Shown here: positions 54,696 to 64,000 of the stretch, piece after piece
Layout: each line of letters starts with the position of its first letter
Position numbering within the stretch: position 1 is the first letter of the stretch
Assembly: GCF_014529535.1 (NCBI RefSeq)
Contig: NW_023503927.1
Span: forward strand, 434,001-498,000
Direction of reading: 5' to 3'
From: Bradysia coprophila
Taxonomy: Eukaryota > Arthropoda > Insecta > Diptera > Sciaridae
Length of the DNA stretch: 64,000 nt
Position numbers and translations under genes: made by a program
The notes under the pieces: generated by a model
Database searches by the model: none
What the model saw: only the letters and a program-made list of their open reading frames with translations
Told to the model about the DNA's origin: nothing

Positions 54696-57113
54696 TTAAT
54701 CACGGTATATTTTACCGACTTCTATGTAGAGGTATTCCGAAACGGTTGGATCGTTCAGCGCCTGAAAAAGAGATAGGAGTTTTCTACAGGTTATAATCAA
54801 GATGGAAGTTTGTTTGCTTCACAATCACAAAATGCAAGTACTGCGGTGGCATTATAAGAACATGTAATTACAGCTAACGGGGAGGTGCGGGAAAAGAAGG
54901 AAAAGTATGCAGTTTTGCTTGCTTTCTCGCCAATAGCTATTGTTGTATGTACAACCCCGATTTTCTTAAAACTTTAATTTTTTGTTTTGCCTCTTCACTA
55001 CCTTTCATTTGACATATCGCACTTCATTGTTGAGCGAAACCATCCAGAGATATGGTTAAAAAACTAGTGAAAAACAGACAAAACAAAAGCACTGTCCTGG
55101 AAACTTGAAACTACAAACTTCCGTCGCTATTTTGGAGCACTTCCCATTGAGTCGCGACAACGTTTATACGCTAGAAAGTTAGATGGGCACACAAAACAGA
55201 GGTAAGCAACGAAAAGCTCATAATTTTTTTGTTGACACTTGACATATTTGCCTGGTTTCCGTCACAAAGCAGCAGGAAACGGGAAAATACGGGGACTGTT
55301 TTGAGACCCCAAACGTTCTAACGTATATACGTTGTCGCTACTCAACTAGAAGTGCTCCAAAGCAGCGACTGAAGTTTGGAGTCAAGTTCCCGGAACAGTG
55401 TCTTTGTTTTGCCTGTTTTTCACTAAGTCTTTCATGCATATCTCTGGATGTTTTCGCTCAAAATGGTGTATGATATTTCAAATGATGAAAAAAAAAATTG
55501 AGAAAATCCGGTTTGTACATACTATTGACAAGAAAGCAAGCAAAGCTGCATATTTTTCTACTTTTTCTAGTTTCCCGCACCTCCCCGGAAAGCTTTGGAA
55601 ACCTCAGAACAATTGGATCTTACCTCTCTCATAGAGCAGGACCTAATTTTTAGGAATTATAATTGGGAAAATTCTGAAAGATTTTGAAAAAGTTCAGAAA
55701 TTTATTTTTATCCCGAATCAGAACCAAATTTCCTAAAAATAGATCCCGCTCTATCAGAGAGCCTCTCAAAAAAGTAGTTCTTATCATTAGAACATACCTT
55801 CATAATATCGCTGTACGTCGACTCCTGTACAATTGTGATGTACTCTGGGTCCTTGAATTGATGTTTGTAGTCGTCGTTGTTCTCAGAATCATCATCGTCA
55901 TCATCATCCAGTTCGTCGTCACCTCCACCGAATTGAAGGGGATAGGTGACATGCTGGTGTCGAATCGTCTGAATCCGATCGAAAATCAAACTAAGCGGAA
56001 AATTGGTTCCATGTGCTTTGACGTGATTGGCCATTTGGACGAGTCGATCCTTCGATATGTCCGAATTGAACGAACAGTTCTCAAAGCAGATCTTTTTCAA
56101 ATTCTTATTGTACAGACTTCGGAGATTCATTTTGAACAACAAGCACTGGATGTAAATGGTCTCCAAATTTGGCATGGCGGCTACGATTGATGTGAAATCG
56201 GGAACCGATCGCTTGGTGGAGAAACCTCTCATAATCAGCAGCGTCGCGTTCGGCCATGACATTTTACCGCTTCCATTAAACGGTACATTTTGGTCATAGA
56301 CAGAGCGCTGGATGCAGACAGTCTTTATGAGTCGTACAATTGGGTCCAATGCACACAGCCATTCCGTTTTATAAAAGCTCACATCGACAGAGAGCTTATT
56401 TTCGTCTGAACCAACAAAGTCGACAGCAACTGAAGGCCAATGCAAGCAATCAGAACTTTTACGGATTTTGATGTGAAACGTTTTGGGATCAATGCACTGC
56501 ACAAGACGACCAACTGTTACCAAATTGTCCACAACGTTGACTTTGCTTAGCGCCACCGTTTTCAATTTCAATTTGTTTGAGAAAACACGATCACGAAGCA
56601 GCTGGAACATTCTTTTGCACACAACTGATAGGGTGGCAAGGCTGGTAATGTCACAGTGTCCAAATATAGCGAGTAGACAGTCATCGGGAAGATTGTAAAA
56701 TGGCGACATTGACAAATCAATCGGATTATCGGGTTGTTGGTGAACATCTGCCGGTTGAATTTGTTTCATGTCGTGATGTGGATTTTCCTTGCTATCTATC
56801 AATGCCAAGTATGTCATGCGACTGTCCTTGAAAGTCACATGGGCGAATTGCGTTTTGCTGGAATTGTCTCTGAACGTTTCTATCTTTTCGATGTCACCGT
56901 AGATTGTGAAAGATTTCTTCACTCGATCGATGGTAATGGGCTGCAGAAATTCGTCTTGTTTTAGATTTTATTTAAAACTTTGCGTGCATAGGACTCGTTA
57001 CGTACCTCGTTGTACACAACACGCAATTTTCTCGCAATGACAAAGTCCAGCTTGTTCCATTCACTGTTATCGTTGACCAGTTTGTACTCCTTATTATTCC
57101 AGATCAAAGGCAT
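54696..57113 (-). CDS. F-box protein with possible RRM-like N-terminus (3 exons)
   Basis: Model: 57006-57113, 55798-56940, 54696-54761; 438 residues, phase-0 junctions (AACGAG|GTACGT; ATGAAG|GTATGT; acceptors CTGCAG and TTTTTCAG). F-box proteins bind Skp1 in SCF ubiquitin ligases and choose the substrate. The F-box is at about residues 110-150 (FYNLPDDCLLAIFGHCDITS then LATLSVVCKRMFQLL). Residues 35-90 (ITIDRVKKSFTIYGDIEKIE, FAHVTFKDSRMTYLAL) resemble the strand-helix-strand pattern and RNP-like motif of an RRM; this is tentative. The C-terminal half has LRR-like spacing and an acidic run of Asp (about 370-385). The last exon (ALNDPTVSEYLYIEVGKIYRD) is short but well placed. Intron 2 carries a MITE. 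Confidence 0.75.
54880..55585. mobile_element. MITE, GGAGGTGCGGGAAAA family, copy 2 (F-box gene intron 2)
   Basis: About 705 bp with inverted ends GGGGAGGTGCGGGAA. The halves are imperfect inverted copies (GCAGTTTTGCTTGCTTTCT near the left, its complement near the right). An internal segment matches copy 1 (CAAGTTCCCGGAACAGTG). Confidence 0.85.
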
Positions 57114-57860
57114 TTTCGTTAGTTTGATTTTACATTCGGCCAGTAGTTTCCATTGAATCCTCCATTAAATCACAGTCGAAACCGTGTGTTCACATGTTCA
57201 GCACAACCAATCGTTGCCAAAGCTATTACACAACTCTGAAGAAGTATAGAAGAATGAAGAAAAGTCATGCGGCATCCAGTATTAAGCTGCGTACACACTA
57301 GGGTGGTTGAAATTTGTATGAAAAAATTTGTTTACCGATTTTTTTGGATTTTTTAAAGGCCATGACCAGAAACTAAGATTGACACAAAAGATGCAAAATC
57401 GACCGCTTTTTGAGCTAGCGCAAAATCAAAATGTGAAAAAGGCGCCAGTAGGCTTCTCAAAATTGGAGTTAAATTGAATTTCTTAAATTCTTGAATGGTC
57501 TTTATCTCCTGTAATGTCATAATATTCACAATTTGAGTGTCACTTTTAGAATCAAAATGGGCTACATTTAAACACGTCATTCACAGACCGTACGTTTATT
57601 AACTGAAAATTTCGATAAATGGTCATTTGCGCACGGCTAACTTCGATAATTTCACGTTTATTCACAGAAAACTTCGATAATTTCTCATTTATTCACTGAA
57701 AATTGACAAATTCTTGACAGTATACTAGATGTGTGTTTTATTTGTGGGGAATATGAATGAGTGACGGCGTCATGGCATGTTTATGTTTCAGTTTGATTTT
57801 TTAAATTTGGTTGTTATGGTGATTATGACATTACAGGAGATAAAACCTCGTTCCTAACAC

Positions 57861-57961
57861 GGTAGTAAATGGGGATTTGCGCACACGATGTGTTGCCGAA
57901 CTCGCTTCGCTCGTATCGGCACATCTCACATCTAGTGCGCAAAACAATCCCATTTACTACC
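57861..57961. repeat. long hairpin, 101 bp
   Basis: GGTAGTAAATGGGGATTTGC / complement form the outer stem. GATGTGTTGCCGA / TCGGCACATCTCACATC form an inner stem around an ACTCGCTTCGCTCG loop. Nearly the whole sequence pairs with itself. Confidence 0.75.
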
Positions 57962-58084
57962 TTATTATGAAAATAGCTATAATTCATTCACTATAGTCCA
58001 AAGTATGCAATAAAAATCAAAAACACACTTGTCGAAGGGTAAGGGTTGCTGAATTAATTCATAAGCTCAGTCAATGCACTTCGA

Positions 58085-58281
58085 GCATGAGTGGTACTAT
58101 GTGAATAGAGTACTGAAACTTGACAGTATGTCACTCAACTGTGAAACACTGTAAAAAGTTTAATGGCAGCTGCCAACTATTTTGTATTTTGTATGCAAAT
58201 TTGTTCCAATTTTTTTACTGTGCAACAAATCATTCGATACACTGTTGAGTTTCAGTACTCTATTCAAAGCACCACTCATGC
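58085..58281. mobile_element. small palindromic MITE
   Basis: Inverted ends of about 46 bp starting GCATGAGTGGT, with ATAGAGTACTGAAACT in both arms. 197 bp in total, no coding. Confidence 0.75.
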
Positions 58282-58353
58282 ATGGTCTCGCCTCAAAATA
58301 TAGAAGATTACATTTACTGCTGCGAAAGTGATTCACAAGTGTTCTTTTTCAGC

Positions 58354-58562
58354 TGTCCTTTGGACAAGCGTAGAGTTTGTATATCCGAGCCGAAGGCGAT
58401 TGATTGTCGAAAATGTACGAGTGAGTATCACAAGGTTGTTTCCGAACTATAATGAATTTCGTAGCAGCGTCCAAGTATTCTGGTTTATTGACAACGTCAT
58501 GCGAAAGTTGATTATCACAAATAAAATGAAAATGAAACGAAAATATTCCACCAAGTAATGGA
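58354..58562. repeat. dispersed repeat family 2, copy 2
   Basis: Counterpart of 54101-54346 in the same orientation; clearly diverged. Confidence 0.65.
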
Positions 58563-59683
58563 TAGTTCTCGCGGGGGGCAAACTGATATGTAATGGTCAA
58601 CTTTCGCATGGTGTAGGCTATAAAACCTTTATATTAGTAAAGTAAGGTCAACGTCAACAGAACGGTTGCACTAATGAGTGAAAGCTTCTATTATTACCTT
58701 TGTGTACTGTAAATATATGTACAATTTAAACTTATTTAATGATTCCTATAGTCTACAGTCGGCAACTTTCAAATACGCGACGCATTTTGTTGCAGCTGTT
58801 AAATGCATCGGAGAATCTGGTACACGGTTTTAAAACAATGCACTTTTAAGCTTTCGAAGGTTTTCAAACTCGCACACGCAAGTTTTATTACTGCAAATGC
58901 TTTTTAGCCATGTCATCGATTTAATGGCTCCTTTTACAAAATTTTGGTATCGAAAAATCGTGTGCTAGTTCGCCTTTTACGAAGTTGAAAAATGCGTTGT
59001 TTTTTTAACACCGCGTGCCAAATTATCCCACGCCGTTTATCATCTGATCCACTCGCACATGGTAGTGATAAAACCGTATAAGGACGTAAAACTCATTTGT
59101 TTGTATGAGTGAATCAGCTGAAAGGAAATGATGCGCTTATTTCAAAGTCGTCGACTATATTACGGTCAAATCCGTTAATGTTTCAGATAGTCCCATGATA
59201 AACTAAATTTCCTTCTGAAATCGACAGGACCTTTCTTAGAGAACGAAACTTTATCTCATCTGCTAGTGAACCGAATCTGGAACAATCCAAAACTTGGATT
59301 CCAAGTTGCTCTAAGAGCTTTAAAAAGTCTAGTGAATTTCCAGATATTTTGGTTTGAAATTTCGATAGTCACGGACAGGTCATGTGTCGTTTTTTTTAAA
59401 CCTATACAACGTGGACAACACATAACAATCATTCCAATCTTCCACAGTCAACGATCAACAATTCTCTTATATATTCCAAATGCACATAGATAATTCTCTC
59501 TCGGTATTTTTGAGTCAGGTAAAATTCGCGAGTATTGCTCGACCCATTACGAACAGTAAAGAAATGCTCACAAGATCGCGGTTTTCCTGAAGAGAGTAAC
59601 TAATTTGTAAAAAAAGGTTTTGCTTTTTATTCTTCTTCATCACAAAACCAGTGAAGTCATTTTTCACTCTACTCTTTCAATTC

Positions 59684-59715
59684 AGTTCGTACCTGTGAAT
59701 CGAGTCGAGTGGATA
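59684..59715 (+). promoter_or_regulatory. insect core promoter: initiator plus DPE
   Basis: TCAGTTC at 59682-59688 fits the insect Inr (TCAGTY, with A at 59684 as +1). GGATA lies exactly at +28 to +32 and fits the DPE consensus RGWYV. CGAGTCGAGT at +18 to +27 partly fits the MTE. Downstream is a possible start, ATGGCGTCATTGGATACGAG at 59793, followed closely by GTAATG (possible donor) in an otherwise non-coding region. Confidence 0.4.
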
Positions 59716-62700
59716 TATCCGCCAAGAAAGAATACGCACCGATCGAGTGTTATTAACAAAAAAAAAAAAAAAAACAATTTTGTGTGTATAAAATGGCGTC
59801 ATTGGATACGAGTGTAATGTTTTTCATCAACTTTTCTGATAGTTTTATGTGCTTATGCAATTTAGTACTAAAATGCAATTAAATAAAACGTAATCCATTT
59901 GTTTAAAAAGCATTTGAGCGGTGCCCTAAAGCAAATTCGTTTTTTTTTTCGTTTCGTTAAAGAAATGTGTTTTCGTAACATAACATTCGTATAAATAGAA
60001 ATTCTGCGATTTTTATGATGATTGTTGGAGTGTTTAAGTTCGAGCATTCGCGGATATGTTGCAAATGAAATGCTGAATTAAGCTGAATAATTCGAATCAT
60101 TTGGTTCGGATTGAAACAGACGGTTTGCATAAATAATTGTTGATATTGAAGTGACGAAACAAAACCATTTTTTTATTCATTATTCGTGGTCAAAGTGGTG
60201 GAATCCGACTAGAGATATGTTTACTTGTTGCTTATAGGTTTAATGTTTAGTAAACATTCACCGATCGGTTTTCAGTAATCTGAGAATTTTTTCAAGTAAT
60301 TTGATCAATTAAAATAACTAAATTTACGGGGACATTCAAATAGTCAAACCAGTTCATAGTCTGCGGATTTACTTTAGCAGTTACTTGTCAGTAATTAGTT
60401 GTCAGATCATCATGAGTAATGCTGTTGTCTGCCTGGACGAACATTTTACAAGTCTGTCTTGCGAGGTTTAAATATCCACTCCACTGCTTCTCATTCACTA
60501 TCTCTTTAAAACAATTTTCGTTGATTTTTCATTCGATTTGACTATGGCTGAGTCACGTCTTGTAGTTGTATCAGTGGCAGAATTTTCGGGTTAAGCTTAG
60601 AAAGTGGACCAGAATTATCAGTCTCTTGTCTTGGTAAATTTTATTTTATTTGTTTGGAGACCTAAATAACAGTTTTTTACGGCCAATGACAAGTGCAGTC
60701 TTTACCGACGGCTTAACGTGAAGCAAATACTCTCTGAGGATAATTAGGTGCTTATTGATATCTTACCTAAATGTAGGCAAATTCATCGTATTTCGGTTAC
60801 GTCATACGAGTCATTCAATGTGTTGCAGCCAAATACGCTGCCACTACCCAAATTATGAAGCTTGAGTGAACTTTCGGACGCTACCAATGCTATATAATCG
60901 CTAGAAAAATTCCTTGTGGAATTGTCGGACACAAGAATGGACGTTGCAGACGGCTTTCATTTGTTATCGACAACGACAGCAATAATATACGACAAAGTCT
61001 GGCTAATGAGGTTTTATATAGAAAAAGCATGTTCAAAACAAATGAAGTAAAAGATTTCTGAAATCAATCTCTAAAAATCTTCGATCAGATGAAGGAATAG
61101 ATCAGAACCGAAGGCTCGGATCATAATCCAAATTGTCAAAACAAACATTTGGACACAGGTGCATATCATTTTTTATGTGTCGATGCAAAGATAAACCCAA
61201 CCCTCACCGAGCTGATGCATAATGTTAGTCTTACCGGGACAGGTTAAAAAGCACAATAACTTGGACCAAAATTCCGAAAACTTTTTGAACGTTGAGCTAG
61301 TGTAATTAATGGCCTTGCAGCTCTCTAACTAGAAAGAGGTTGCAGGACTCTTTCTTTTCAAACAATATTCTGTCACGAATTTTTCATACAAAAAACACCT
61401 GTTTTTGATACAATTTTTGAGTTGAGTCGGTGCTAGACAGCTGTCGTCAAATTTTGTGCGAACGGTCCCTACTACTAGAGACGAAGCATTAGCGTTGAAA
61501 TTCATGACGAGACCATATAACCATTCTTACTATGGCCGTAAAACTTACTAATTTAGGTGTTGTTCAAATTACGACCTTTTCCAATTAGATCTTTTCTTTG
61601 AATGTGGCGAAAGAAGTTTTGTGATCCATCAACAATTGCACGTAAAAATTGTTTCTAAATTTCGAAGGTTGTTTTTGGCGTTTTTGTTGTCGTTGTATTT
61701 CGGTTGTTGTAAACTCAATTAACTCTATCTAACACAGCAGCATGTTATCTCTTCGATTATTATTTAAAACCAATTTGACCAAAAACATTTTTTGTTACTT
61801 CTACGCCTCCATTCTGTCTCCGGCATATGTATCTTATTCAAAGTACATTATATTCCATCATACTCCATTTGATCCACGTTTTATGAATAAAATACTTAAT
61901 TTCAGACATAATTTTATGGATTAATTCAAAAGTGAAATGTAATAAGCCAATAATAAATGTACCGCTAAGCAAATAACTCAAGACGAAGCAGAAAAAAAAA
62001 TTTTAAATCCTACGAGTGAAGATAAAACAAAAAAATAATTTTTTGTTTAAAGACAAATTTAATAGTGCAAAAGTGTGTGACGTTGAAATTCAAATAACGT
62101 GCGAGTGTGTGTGTCTGAGTATTATTATACCCACACCCAAAAATTTAATACCATTTCAAAACACCATCAGAACATTTCTTCGGATCAGCAAAATATTTCT
62201 TTGTGAAAATAATTTTTTTTATTAATTTTAACGAGCAAACGATCAGTGAATTTAATGTTACATACATAAACAGCATACGGATATCATCATTTCGGAGTTC
62301 ATTGCATCGTCTGGACCCTTTTCGTTTGATCTTAAACGGATATGTAGACCACAGGTAAAAGAAAAACTGTTGTGATCGATATAAACGATTTCACTTCTTC
62401 AATCAGATGAAAGTTTTTTTCTTCTCTTTTTTGTTTATTAAATTTCGCGATAAAAAATCGATAAAACATCATAATTTGATTTCACTCTCAGGTGGGTCAG
62501 GTCCCTCGAATGATTAAATTTTTCAATAATTCCAGTCTTAGCTTTCTTACCATTTTTAAATGAGCTGGTGTTCTTAAGGTCACAAAGTTATAGTCAGATG
62601 AAAAAGCAATGTCTACCCGTTTAGAAAACAGCAGTCATCTCATGCTTTATTTTACTCAAATTTAATGTAATTTTCTGAAGAAATAAAGAGAGCTATAGTT

Positions 62701-62968
62701 GAAGGTTCAGCGAGCGATGTTCTACAGTTCTACTCCTAATATGAATCTCTTTTGTCTAATAAAAAGTCGTATGAATTACGGCACTCGCTTCGCTCTGACC
62801 AAGGCTGTATACTTTGAGCAGGTCACGCAGACCGAAATTCACCACATCATCAAGACGACGAGAATCATCAGAGTAGGTGAATTTTTGTATGAAATCGGCC
62901 ATTTTATCATCAACTGTGGTGTGTAATAGGTCCAATTAAAAATCAAATCCTTGTCAACCACTCGAATT

Positions 62969-63190
62969 AGTGCGGGAAAATAGGAAAACAGGAAAAGTAG
63001 AAAAAAATATACAGTATTGCCTGCTTTCTCGCCAATAGTTAATGTTGTAACAGACCCGATTTTCATAAAAATTAAAGATTTTGTTTTGTCTCGCCAATAT
63101 CTTTCACTGGACATATTGCACTTGATTTTTGAGCGAGAACATCCAGACATATGGCGAGACATATGGTGGAAAAACATTAAAATATCATTT
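62969..63190. mobile_element. MITE fragment, GGAGGTGCGGGAAAA family
   Basis: Left part of the family (GTGCGGGAAAATAGGAAAAC, GCCTGCTTTCTCGCCAATAG, GACCCGATTTTCATAAAA) in the same orientation as the left end of the 54880 copy; the right half is missing. Confidence 0.75.
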
Positions 63191-64000
63191 TGGTAAAACA
63201 TACGTGCGTATTCGAAGGGCACATTTCAATTAAAAACAATTTTTGTGGGCTGCTTCCTGCATGTCAGATCTATGAATTGTATTGATAAAACATTGACCCG
63301 GACCCGGTTTTAGAGTAATAATCACAAAATGAATTTGACATGATCCAATTTCTGGTTAAACACGTGTTTTCTGTGAAGCGAATGATCTTTGTCGTTGGAT
63401 GTCACTTTGTAAAGTGCATAAGATTTTTTCCAGCTCAATGTCTTCGACTACTCACAAATCATATCTACGAATTTCCATAAGAAAATATTGGTCCTACCCG
63501 TCCTACCCCATTCTTGAAGTGAGAAAAATTAATTTAGGGTTGACAGTAAGTTACCATAGAAAACGCTAACGTTCCATATTTTCAAAAAAAATCACAGTGA
63601 ACTCAACGTTACGGATATTTTAAGTGATTTTCTGCCATAAGACCCTGACTTTCAGTCAATGGAACAATTTCATTTCGTAAGAAAAGCCAATCATCGAATT
63701 GTTGATTTACAATTTAGAATCATAAATATTCGCTCTACAGAGCCATAACTTTCTCAGAAAATGCATTATCTATCGATATGATCAACTTTCCGATTTACCT
63801 GTGTTACCAGAATGTATTTATTGCAAAATTCCTCTACGTAATATTTTCGCACAAAGAATTCTTGTTATTATAATTAGATCTCGCATATCTTATCGTCGAA
63901 GTAAATTCTTCTCCCATTTTTTTCCCTTCAACATCCAACAATATTGAATTTCATAAAATGAAGAAAAAAATAATAAAAAATAATTCTTCCGCATCTCAAG

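Larger units (their letters stand above)
57114..64000. other. mostly non-coding right flank
   Basis: No complete gene found in 6.9 kb. It contains the hairpins and repeats listed below, a core-promoter match at 59684, and long AT-rich stretches. It may be the first intron or upstream region of a gene outside the window. Confidence 0.5.

Noticed and set aside
62779-63222. Plus- and minus-strand small proteins near the right end
   Set aside because: The minus one is MITE sequence; the plus one has no family signature or start context.

Overview
The window looks like nuclear DNA of a dipteran insect, probably a nematoceran (a fungus-gnat-like group is my guess, not demonstrated). The evidence is a clear orthologue of the fly TRPA channel gene painless, dipteran-style fibrillarin and icln genes, very short introns (about 60-75 bp) with good GT/AG signals, and mdg1-like, RLE-type and APE-type retroelements. 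Exon models were built by hand from splice signals, reading-frame continuity and comparison of paralogues within the window; the known fly proteins were compared from memory.

Layout. 1-3170: left-truncated Ty3/mdg1-like LTR element on the minus strand. 3293-4738: 5'-truncated LINE. 4825-5169: small unknown ORF whose 3' end was hit by a palindromic MITE (5167-5536, perfect 8-bp target duplication). 5672-5869: tail of a Tc1/mariner-like transposase. 5874-8645: two tandem arrays, a 51-bp repeat and then about 58 copies of a 41-bp palindromic satellite. 9376-26145: an 8.5-kb cassette of a painless-like TRPA channel gene plus a secreted leucine-rich-repeat gene, present twice in tandem on the minus strand. 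In copy B (20595-26145 with 17984-18726) the channel is intact. In copy A (12331-16168 with 9376-10101) the channel is a pseudogene and its upstream region holds a DNA-transposon-like insertion. 27433-28400: large fold-back element. 28684-32144: apparently full-length RLE-type LINE with direct repeats at its ends.

32532-35945: icln (minus) and 38072-40151: fibrillarin (plus) are divergent neighbours. 41219-44552: painless orthologue (minus, nine exons). 44553-49876: gene-poor, with MITEs, a tRNA-derived SINE and a triplicated TATA-like block. 49877-51496: a four-exon secreted protein of ML/GM2-activator-like layout (minus), with a 5S-rRNA-derived fragment in intron 1. 54696-57113: an F-box gene with a possible RRM-like N-terminus (minus) and a MITE in intron 2. 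57114-64000: mostly non-coding, with hairpins, repeats and one strong Inr/DPE core-promoter match at 59684 that may start a gene running off the window.

How the parts relate. Three TRPA genes share one exon plan (a 9-codon first exon, then a 63-64 codon second exon ending at a Lys codon), so the two cassette channels are divergent painless relatives. One GGAGGTGCGGGAAAA-ended MITE family appears four times: in introns of channel B and the F-box gene, as most of a short painless intron, and as a fragment near 62.97 kb. Fibrillarin (rRNA 2'-O-methylation) and icln (Sm-protein assembly) are both RNA-processing housekeeping genes. I found no CRISPR array, no bacterial-type operon and no convincing intact tRNA gene.
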